Shown in pieces: positions 56,371 to 64,000 of a stretch of 64,000 nt of DNA. Position 1 is the stretch's first letter, and every line of letters starts with the position of its first letter. The DNA lies in assembly GCF_963675165.1 (NCBI RefSeq), contig NC_087385.1, forward strand, positions 4,030,501 through 4,094,500. The letters are read 5' to 3'. Source of the DNA: Halichondria panicea (taxonomy: Eukaryota; Porifera; Demospongiae; Suberitida; Halichondriidae). Under the pieces are notes generated by a model. The model was not told where the DNA came from, ran no database searches, and saw only the letters and a program-made list of their open reading frames with translations. The position numbers and the translations under genes are program-made.

Positions 56371-57285
56371 CACAAACTAGCAATGGCTCAAGAATTTGTT
56401 CTGACCAAAGAATGTGAATGTTTTATAAACAGTTCGACAGTAACCATCGACACAAGCACAAATTCTGATATTACTATCATTTCAGACTCAAGTGATTCAT
56501 CCGAGTCAACTATCTGGAAGAAAATTGATCATTTTCATCTCTACCACCAAGACCACAGTATTCTGCTAAGCCGTAATGCCTGGTTGAACGACAATCATGT
56601 AAATTGTGCCCAATACTTGCTAAAAAAGCAATTCACTCATCTGTATGGCCTACGGTGCTCTGTGTTACAACAGTCGCAATATATCAGTCCTCTCTCACAG
56701 GAGTCTCTACAAATTTTGCACGTTTCTAGCAACCATTGGATAGCTCTGTCTACACTTCAGTGCAGTACCACAAATTTGATTCCCACTGCATGTCTATACG
56801 ACTCGTTGTATAGGGGAATAAGCATGGACACTCAAACACTTTTGGCCAAGTTTCTAGCAAATGGAACAAGAGACTCAGAGCAACAACTTTCCGTCGCTGT
56901 AGCAAATGTGGCACAACAATCAGGCGCTTCAGACTGTGGATTGTTTGCTATCGCTTTCGTTACGCATTTAGCACATAGCCTAAACCCCTGCTACTGCAAT
57001 TTCAAACAAAATGCAATGAGAGAGCATTTCTTGAAATGCATTGACCAAGCAACCATGACACCCTTTCCGACTAACTCACAAAGAACAGCCAGATTAGCGA
57101 TAACAAAGGAAATAGTAGAGATTCAATTGTATTGCTACTGTAGACTGCCTGATAATGGCTCAAAAATGGTTGAGTGTGAGAGCAGCGGGTGTAAACTGGG
57201 AGGCTGGTTTCACCTCAAGTGTGTCAATGCTTTCGAAGTGAAGAAAAACAATAAATGGATCTGTAACAATTGTAGAGGAGTATAA
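56371..57285 (+). CDS. Ulp1/C48-type cysteine peptidase with C-terminal PHD finger (transposon gene)
   Basis: An intronless frame of 304 residues from the ATG at 56371 (an upstream ATG at 56266 overlaps the preceding gene). The peptidase core has NAWLNDNHVNCAQYLLKKQF, VSSNHWIAL (catalytic His), YDSLY (Asp) and GASDCGLFAIAF (Gln region and Cys), the C48 order His-Asp-Cys. The C-terminus is a PHD-like zinc finger (YCYCRLPDNGSKMVECES...GWFHLKCV...WICNNC). Ulp1-PHD proteins occur as accessory genes of several eukaryotic DNA transposons; cellular SUMO protease function is unlikely here. Confidence 0.7.
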   Translation, partial: HKLAMAQEFVLTKECECFINSSTVTIDTSTNSDITIISDSSDSSESTIWKKIDHFHLYHQDHSILLSRNAWLNDNHVNCAQYLLKKQFTHLYGLRCSVLQQSQYISPLSQESLQILHVSSNHWIALSTLQCSTTNLIPTACLYDSLYRGISMDTQTLLAKFLANGTRDSEQQLSVAVANVAQQSGASDCGLFAIAFVTHLAHSLNPCYCNFKQNAMREHFLKCIDQATMTPFPTNSQRTARLAITKEIVEIQLYCYCRLPDNGSKMVECESSGCKLGGWFHLKCVNAFEVKKNNKWICNNCRGV

Positions 57286-58133
57286 TTTTTATGTACATTT
57301 ACAATTCATAATGCAATGCATTTTCATTTCACAATGCCCCCTATAATTATACTTTAAATTCATAATAATTATACATAATAGTTTATATATATAAAGCTAT
57401 ACCTATACTATAGCTATAGACTTATAATTATCAGTATAGCTATAGTGAAACCCATAATAACTAGCTAGCTAGCTATAGATCCACTGCACGTCATGCAGGA
57501 GAATTTGGAAGAGCTGGAATAAGAAGGACAGCTGGTAGAAGAATAGTTTAAACCTGGAACAACATGAACAATATGTTGCCGTGATGATATAGACTTTATA
57601 GAGCTGTTATGGGCACCCTGCAGTCCTTGAAATCTTCTAAAATCTTTTGAAATCTTCTGAAATCTTCTAAAATCTTCTAAAATCTCTAAAATCATTGAAA
57701 TCTTCCAAAATCTTCTGAAATCTCTAAAATCTTCAAAATCTCTGAAATCCGTAAAATTTCCCGAATCTCGAGATTTTAAAATCCCGTACACAAATTGTCA
57801 GTGTCGGACCCCTCGGGTGGCTACGGCCCTGCCGTTGGATGAGGCGAGTTGCTAAAAAGGGGCGTGTAATGAGCAAAAAGGGGTGTGTGCACTCAAAATG
57901 ATAGTTTGTAGTATTATAGCAAACTGTGCTCTTGAGGAGACACCAGATACACTTAGACATAGGCTATTAATCTTTTAGAGCTACTATATGCAAAGTGATG
58001 AGAAAGTGAGCTCCAAAGGGGGTGTCAGTACACTCTACAAACCTAGTCTGGGGGCCAGACCTCTTTCTCAGAGGGGGAGGGGGAAGAGAGAAAGAGGTCT
58101 GGAGACTCTTGCAGCACTTGGATTTTTCCATTT

Positions 58134-60365
58134 GTGGGGAGCATGATCTCAACAGCTCAATATGGATTTTTAAAGAATCACTCCTGTCTCCAACAACTGC
58201 TTACATTTCTAGATAATGTTATCAATTCCCTCACCTGCAATGAGCAAATAGACACTGTTTATCTGGACTTCCGAAAAGCATTCGATAAAGTTCCCCATAC
58301 CGAACTATTACACAAACTGAAAAGCATTGGAATTTCAGGAAGCCTCCTAAAATGGTTTAAAACATACTTATCTAATCGTCAGCAATTAGTATCCATCAAC
58401 GGCTCCCAGTCTTCAGTTGTACCTGTTTCATCAGGTGTTCCTCAAGGTAGCACACTTGGCCCTCTTCTGTTTCTAGTTTATATCAATGACCTTCTTCAGT
58501 GTGTACCCAACGGTAAAGTATATCTGTTTGCTGATGACACAAAATGCTCTCATTCAATCTCATCTACTTCAGACTGTGATCAATTACAAGCCAATTTAAC
58601 AAGCCTCTCAGATTGGAGTACTAAATGGAGTTTACATTTCAATGCCTCCAAGTGTATTATAATGCAGTTCCATCGTGCTAATCACTCCGTTTTAGACTTT
58701 AACTACAAGCTAGGCGACCAGACTATTTCATCTAAAACTACCCTTAACCCTTCCTTACCATTCGTGAAAGTCTGGAACAGGAGCGTCTTGGTCGATCAAT
58801 TAGTGTGGATCCGGCCTCACCACGCCTCCATGTCATTCTATTAGTCTAGATCCGGCTAGCAATTCTAGCTGGGACTCCCAGTTCTAGCTCCTTTTGTTTA
58901 GCGTGTCAGAGACTGGGAGAAGATGATTGGCACTCCCTGGCTCCTTTGGATGTACAGCTGTCCAGATCCCTAGAACATACCCTACATTCTGACGAGTTAT
59001 CAGTGCATAGGGTGCTTACTAGATTCTTGCCAGCCAGTACAGTTCAAGCTACACACAGCACCGCTCAACTATTCTCTACCCCATTATCTAGCTAAATCTG
59101 GTCCAACTAGACAGCAGACACAGCTAGTTAATTCAGTAAAGCCAGGGGTAGCTGTACTTCTACGGTTGTTCAGTACCCACGGTAACAATTCCACTGGGCT
59201 GGGCTAACTAGTTGAGCCACGCTTCCCAATTCTCAAGGCTAGGTACATGTCTCTGTCTAGCTGCTTCTTCAGCTTCTTGCTCAGTTTTATGGCTTAGAGA
59301 AAGGCCAGCTACTCAGGGGGAAGAGTCCAGATGAAAGTCTGGCAGCCAGGTGACGTCCAAACGGTCAGTTATTCCTTCCACCAACTTTTTAATCTAGTCT
59401 AGTCCTGCTTGCACTGCTACTCTTCCTACTACTACTGCTGCTACTCTTCCTAGCTAGTTAAAGGTTTCTTTTTTTTTTATATAACTACATATGCACAAAG
59501 AGACATCAAAGCTTACATCAAAGGACACAGATTTTTAGCCTACTTGACTGATAAGGCCGTTACCTAGACTACAGTTTGTTTGTCAGGGAGGAGCTCACAT
59601 ACCACTTCATCTAATTCATCATAACGATTCGTTACCGTTGTTGTAATTTCTACAACAGATTGCCAAGGAAAGAGTTAAAGACCTAGGACTAATTCTTAAC
59701 AACAACCTTAACTGGACAAATCACTATGAGCACATCTGCTCAGTGGCATATCATATCTTGGGTTTGCTAAAGCGTACATTTTCATTAACCTCAACAGTTT
59801 CAGTGAAAAAGAAATTATTTATATCCCTCGTTCGATCACAATTATCGTATTGTTCTCAGATATGGCGACCTGCTCTGATCAAAGACATCCGCAAACTAGA
59901 AACAGTACAGAGAAGGGCAACCAAGTTTATTATAGGAAACTCAATGGACTACAGAAATCGCCTGATAACACTTGAAATAATGCCTTTAATGTATTATCTT
60001 GAAATGGAGACATCATGTTTCTAGTTAATTCGCTAAAAAAACCCTCTGTGCGATTCAACATTCGTAGTTATATAAATTTTCAAGATAACACCAATACCCG
60101 TTCGTCCAGCAAGTTAACTTTAAAGCACGTCCTCTCTTCCTCACACCTACAAAGTCACTTCTATTTTAACCGCTTACCAAAACTATGGAACAAGCTACCT
60201 CCTATTGACTTAACTCTATCATCAGAATGTATAAAACACGTCATATTTAAATATCTCTGGTCTCATTTCATAAAAAACTTCACATCTGACAATCCTTGCA
60301 CCTACCATTTTTCTTGCCCTTGTAATAAATGTTCAGCCATGCCATCATCATTCAGGCCCACTTAA
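58134..60365 (+). pseudogene. 5'-truncated, interrupted LINE (L2/CR1-like) reverse transcriptase
   Basis: The sequence starts inside the reverse transcriptase (QYGFLKNHS), then motif A (YLDFRKAFDKVPH), motif B (SSGVPQGSTLGPLLF) and motif C (LFADDTK). It is split at 58744 by a TTAA-flanked insert and resumes at 59675 in frame (DLGLILNNNLNW, FISLVRSQLSYCSQIWRPA, LETVQRRATKFI). A second frameshift lies near 60010; the C-terminal end follows in another frame (FYFNRLPKLWNKLPPIDL, CPCNKC) to the stop at 60363. The endonuclease and 5' part are missing, so it is dead. Confidence 0.85.
58748..59674. mobile_element. TTAA-flanked 927-bp insert inside the LINE
   Basis: TTAA is present at 58744-58747 and 59675-59678. 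The ends are imperfect inverted repeats: CCCTTCCTTACCA on the left, TGCCAAGGAAAGAG on the right. Removing the insert and one TTAA leaves the LINE reading frame continuous across the site. No coding frame inside. TTAA targets are typical of piggyBac and Kolobok groups. Confidence 0.8.
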
Positions 60366-61292
60366 TTCTTATAGTCATCTGGTATCATTTTTGTTTTTTT
60401 GTTTTTGTGTATGTCCATAATTATTATTATTGTAGTTACGGCTAACTGACAAGTTCAGTTTAGCCTTCAACTCACCCTTTTGTTAAATCATAACCCATAA
60501 TTGCACTTCATTATAATGTGTTGAGAAACCATAATTACTTCCGTGTGCTCTTGGAATGTCAATAGGGAGGAGACTGTGATATTGGAGGTTATAAAGAAGG
60601 AGTAGATGTAGTAATACTCTCATTTCATTGGCTGTATCTAAATTCCATTGGCTGTAATCCAAATTCCACAAAGGCAATACTCGCATTTCATTGGATTAAA
60701 AATCACATGACATAGGATATGCATTTCATTGGCTCTGGCCACATTCCGCTAGAGCACACGGAAATGCTGCAAGAGTCTCCAGACCTAATCCTACTGTTAA
60801 TTTCCCTTGGCTTAGAATCTCGTGCTTTGTTTCCGTAGTGATTCACCGTTTCCCGGCGTTTCCTGAGCCACGTGGATCCAGTGTTCTGAAGCTCATGAAG
60901 CTGAAGCTAGCCTAGTTACGTTTGTTCTCCCTAGCCCTGCAACCTATTTGATGCTATTTACATGGACTACTCGAAAGCTGAATTCTTCGCTGAGGAAAGC
61001 CAATCTTCTGCTTGTAGACTGGTCATTTCTCAGTCTCAACCATGTGTGTCTGGCCGTGTAGTGTGTTCTGGTAACTCAACAAGTGTTTCTGTGCAGCAAT
61101 AATTATGTTGAAAATGAGGAAATCAAGGTGACTAAGCTATTACTAGCTAGATCTAGATGTCTAGTTAACAAATGATATCTTTTTCACTCTAGGCCTATAT
61201 TCTTAGATAGTCCCCCACTTTTAACCATGCATAACTCCACACGTACCCCTCCCATGGCCCAGCAATTGATTGATTGCCTTGTTTGTGTGCAG

Positions 61293-62007
61293 ATTTCATC
61301 AGCTGATGGTGGTGGTGGTGATTCTGCTACATACGTATTGAAGATCATTAATCCAAAGAACAAAGGAGGTGAAGTACTGGTCAACGACATCGACATGAAG
61401 GAAGTTTTTACATCAGTAGACGCTCTAAAGAGTAAACTGTGTCATACTTTTTCTGAATACACTGAAGGATACGATACTTTGTTTGGGTACATACCCCCAG
61501 GTCACGGAATGAAAGGAAAACAGGAAAAGATTACCACAGATATAGAATTGTCAGACATGTATGAGACTCACAAGAAGAAGAAAAAGGATCATGCTATGGC
61601 TTAAGTGCAGGCCAACAAAGAAGCGAGTGGAGCACCCTGAGTCAAGTGTTCCTTCATCAAAACGGCCAAGTCCTGCTCACACGTCTCTAATTGATGTTAT
61701 GAGTGCAGTTGAAAGCATTGTAGATAGCCTAAAGGAGAAGCATGGTCAACGGTACACACCTGTGCAGCTGAATTGCTGGGCACATATGATCCATACCCAC
61801 AAGCATGATTCATTAGATAAGCCGTTCTTTGGGAAAAAGAAATCCACTGATGCTGTTGCAGTATCTCCAGGAAAGCGAATCAACCTAAGGTCGGAGTGTA
61901 TTACCCAATTGGATAAGTGGCATCAGCTGAAGGAGCGAGGGATTATATCTGAAGAGGAGTACAAAGAGCTTCAGAAGACAATTCTCACAGACATAAAAAA
62001 ATTTTGA
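61293..62007 (+). pseudogene. Transposon accessory protein of a sponge-typical kind, frameshifted
   Basis: The first part, after an acceptor at 61291-61292, reads VLKIINPKNKGGEVLVNDID, MKEVFTSVDALKSKL and FGYIPPGHGMKGKQEKIT. In the Lys run near 61581-61587 one extra base shifts the frame to a stop at 61604; the continuing frame reads IMLWLKCRPTKKR, then LKEKHGQRYTPVQLNCWAHM, KPFFGKKK and SPGKRINLRSECITQLDKWH to the stop at 62005. I recall proteins of this layout as common in sponge genomes, function unknown. Basic and coiled-coil rich at the C-terminus (EERGIISEEEYKELQK type). Confidence 0.6.
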
Positions 62008-62138
62008 GTACAATTTGAAGAGTAAGAAACAGTGGCGTGTGTGTATTGAGTATTGACTGTTACTGAATTTGATTGTTAATGTATGTATAATTATATGATG
62101 GTATTATGTGGCCATGCAATAATTTTGTGGAGTCAAGT

Positions 62139-63206
62139 CTATGTGCTGTATCCACTGTGATTTATCCAACCATTGCACTTTGAACTTGTCACACTGTTTA
62201 GACCTTCCTGTATGATATGCACAGGGCTAGGGACTGCTTGTATTAAATCTTCATGTTCTTTCAAATAGTACTTTAAGTAACTAAACAGCTCCTCAATGGG
62301 GTTGTAGTCAGGGCTGTATGGTGGTAGGTACACAAGAAGAACGCCAAAGCTATCAAATAGGTCCTTGACTGCCTGTATGTGGTGGATTGAGCAGTTATCC
62401 ATAATCACTATAGAGTGTCTGTCAGGGAATGGTTGAGTGACTGGTATTAAGCTTCCTCTCACAAAGTCTACAAATTTTTCACCATTGTTTGAACCAGAAG
62501 TTAGTTCATAAGCCTCAACACCCTCAGATGACATAGCAACCACTGCAGATATCCTTTTCCCACGTGTAAAAAGTTGTGTACAAACAGCTGGTTGCCCTCT
62601 TATAGCATACCCAAACTTGCGCAGCTGATCTCTTCTGTCTGTACCAGTTTCATCCACCCATACAAAAAAATCTCGAGGATACTGCAACATATTAGCCATG
62701 AATGCTGCTCTATGTTCAAGTGATCTTTGAAGTGCAGCTTTGGTCAGCTTCTTCCTGGTAATCCCATTTCGATGGATTACCTTGCACACCGTTGAAGTAG
62801 ACACTCTTACTCCCGTTACTTCAAAAATTTTTCCACAGACTTCGCGAAGGTATATTGCTGGATTCTCACAAATCAATCCAATGATATAAATCTCATGTAA
62901 ATTATCTAGCTTCCTCAACTCATATCTTTCAGCTCTCTTCAAGGGAGCAACATCACCAGTTGATTCATACATTTGAAACAATCTGTGAGCTGTACCAACT
63001 GCAATCTGAAGCCTGTAGGCAATCTCTTTATAAGTGAGACCCATTCCTATTCTCTGCCAAACAACCCTCCAGCCAATGTCAGTGGAGTAAGCAGAAGTCC
63101 TTGAAGGCTCGGCAGAAGTCATATTATCTGTAGTCGTATCTGTAGCAAACTTTTTTTGAATCAACGAAAAACGGAAACGGAAACGATCACGAATATTCGA
63201 AGTCAA
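62139..63206 (-). CDS. Tc1/mariner-IS630-type DDE transposase
   Basis: An intact frame of 355 residues. The N-terminal helix-turn-helix includes GLTYKEIAYRLQIAVGTAHRLF and a second DNA-binding segment (VRVSTSTVCKVIHRNGITRKK). The DDE catalytic core shows Asp in FFVWVDETGTDRRD, Asp in HSIVIMDNCSIHH and Glu in PPYSPDYNPIEELFSYLK, the DDE_3 pattern. Length is normal for the family and no stop or frameshift is seen, so it could still be active. Upstream residues MTSNIRDRFRF to TDNM may be untranslated; MTSAEPS is an alternative start. Confidence 0.88.
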   Translation of the reverse strand: MTSNIRDRFRFRFSLIQKKFATDTTTDNMTSAEPSRTSAYSTDIGWRVVWQRIGMGLTYKEIAYRLQIAVGTAHRLFQMYESTGDVAPLKRAERYELRKLDNLHEIYIIGLICENPAIYLREVCGKIFEVTGVRVSTSTVCKVIHRNGITRKKLTKAALQRSLEHRAAFMANMLQYPRDFFVWVDETGTDRRDQLRKFGYAIRGQPAVCTQLFTRGKRISAVVAMSSEGVEAYELTSGSNNGEKFVDFVRGSLIPVTQPFPDRHSIVIMDNCSIHHIQAVKDLFDSFGVLLVYLPPYSPDYNPIEELFSYLKYYLKEHEDLIQAVPSPVHIIQEGLNSVTSSKCNGWINHSGYST

Positions 63207-63892
63207 GAGAAATCAACAGTAGCTCTCTTGATTTTGCCCCCGAGCTATTAGGTCTGGCCCCCAGACTACTACAAACCATAACAGGTCTGTTCCCAAGTCC
63301 TTCAAATGCCATCACTTCGATCACACACTACAGACAAAGATACTTGTGTTCCACTTTCTAATACCTAAACTGTGTCTTAGAGCACTTCAAACTAGATTAC
63401 CATGTACAGTAAGAGCAGGAGAGGTACGCAAACTTTCTGGACTTCGGACAAACGTTTCATGGTGCTGCTACTACTTCACTGCATTGAGAGCTGGAAAATA
63501 TGCTTTGTTCCATGCAGTTATAAACACACTTTAATTCTGTGAAACGTACATGTGTTTAAGTTATAAAATTATTTCATATTGGAGATATAGGTACATAAAC
63601 TGACAAATCGGTGTTTTTTCACACAAATCAAGCTGAATAAAAGAAAGCTGGGCACTAACATGGCAACTGTAGCTATCAGTAGTGCTAGGTGTATGTGTGC
63701 ATGATGCCTGATTGCTTTGAATTTCTCTTTTAGGCCTCCTACGAGAAAAATAAGCAGATATAGGGATCATTGTGTACTTTCTTGAGCGCAACTCGCCTCC
63801 AACCAGAGGGTGTGACGTCACACACTGCATTTACCTAGCATCACGTGGGGCGTTTCCTATCCTTTTCTTTCGTGTATATATCTATGGTTTAA

Positions 63893-64000
63893 ACACCACC
63901 CCCATCTATATAATTATGTGGCAGTCTTAAGTTTACCAACATAATTAATACCCCACTTTTATGTTCAATACAAATGCAGTCAAAGTGATATATACAGGCT
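63893..64000. repeat. 3' flank of the duplicated LAMP/PPP1R3-like unit, copy 3
   Basis: CATCTATATAATTATGTGG and ATGCAGTCAAAGTGATA match 40945-41405 (copy 1) and 44535-44712 (copy 2), the stretch between LAMP exon 5 and the end of the PPP1R3-like gene. In copy 1 the PPP1R3-like stop codon lies about 370 bp further. Confidence 0.8.

Larger units (their letters stand above)
54385..57837. mobile_element. DNA transposon carrying SAMD3-like and Ulp1-PHD genes
   Basis: AGGGCCATAGCCACC (from about 54397) and CCGAGGGGTCCGCCACT (from about 54890) on the left have inverse partners on the right (GTGTCGGACCCCTCGG, GGTGGCTACGGCCCT, 57805-57832). Tandem AAAATCT-type motifs lie just inside both ends (54905-55060 and 57625-57780). 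The two genes between are transposon-type. The superfamily is not assigned. Confidence 0.55.
60779..63257. mobile_element. Transposon with CCAGACCTAAT ends, transposase and accessory gene
   Basis: CCAGACCTAAT at 60779 and ATTAGGTCTGG at 63247-63257 are exact inverted ends of 11 bases. Between them lie the accessory gene (61293-62007, plus) and the transposase (62139-63206, minus), tail to tail. The outer sequence GGTCTGG also takes part in other inverted pairs (58045-58062 with 63250-63267; 58096-58116 with 60765-60785), so exact borders are uncertain. Confidence 0.6.
54336..63886. mobile_element. 9.5-kb composite insertion in the 3' flank of LAMP copy 3
   Basis: The left end CATAGATACACG...AAAGAAAGGGATAGG is mirrored by CCTATCCTTTTCTTT...CGTGTATATATCTATG at the right. 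GTTTAA occurs next to both ends (54329-54334, 63887-63892), once in the undisturbed copy 2. The outer motif CATAGAT...GGGATAGG is shared with MITE family B. The interior holds the Ulp1-PHD unit, a LINE fragment and the transposase unit, so it is a nest and not one element. Confidence 0.6.

Noticed and set aside
57465-57791. Minus-strand frame of Phe/Arg/Asp-rich repeats
   Set aside because: Translation of the AAAATCT-type subterminal repeats of the transposon.
61227-61292. ATG at 61227 as start of the accessory gene
   Set aside because: The stretch before 61293 ends in a good CAG acceptor and does not resemble the family, so it is probably intron.

Overview
The window is nuclear DNA from an animal, most likely a sponge (demosponge-like). 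Genes are spliced with many short GT-AG introns, base composition is AT-rich, and the conserved genes are animal families (MAP4K3-type kinase, PHF10/BAF45a, ZC3H14, a LAMP-like protein, TACO1). The sponge call also rests on one transposon-borne protein type (61293-62007) that I associate from memory with sponge genomes, so it is an inference.

Layout of the conserved part (1-40.8 kb). A BAH-domain chromatin gene (minus, running off the left edge) is head to head with TACO1 (plus). A 22-exon MAP4K3/5-type kinase follows (minus, 6.3-14.2 kb), then about 4 kb without coding signal, then a 13-exon PHF10-like gene (minus, 18.4-24.1 kb) with an extra MLL-like PHD cassette at its C-terminus. At 25.5-27.6 kb (plus) is an unusual protein joining a von Willebrand A domain, a papain-like cysteine peptidase and a zinc ribbon. 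A gene-poor stretch rich in inverted repeats (27.6-32.8 kb) holds two candidate terminal exons. ZC3H14 (minus) and a LAMP-like gene (plus) share a 228-bp promoter with two CACGTG boxes, one resembling a lysosomal CLEAR element.

The accessory part (40.8-64 kb) is built from repeats of one unit: the last two LAMP exons plus a convergent glycogen-targeting (CBM21, PPP1R3-like) gene. Copy 1 is intact. Copy 2 has a broken LAMP part and a PPP1R3-like gene with a one-base frameshift. Copy 3 is split over roughly 17 kb by a series of nested insertions; several have clear target-site duplications (TAA, a 6-8 bp site, GTAC, ACCCAT). The largest insert (about 9.5 kb) carries Ulp1-PHD and SAMD3-like genes, a broken LINE reverse transcriptase that is itself split by a TTAA-flanked element, and a Tc1/IS630-type transposase next to a broken accessory gene. 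The last 110 bases return to the unit, so a third PPP1R3-like gene probably lies just beyond the window.

Exon structures were built by hand from splice consensus, reading-frame phase and protein family similarity. For the main genes the summed exon lengths are exact multiples of three.
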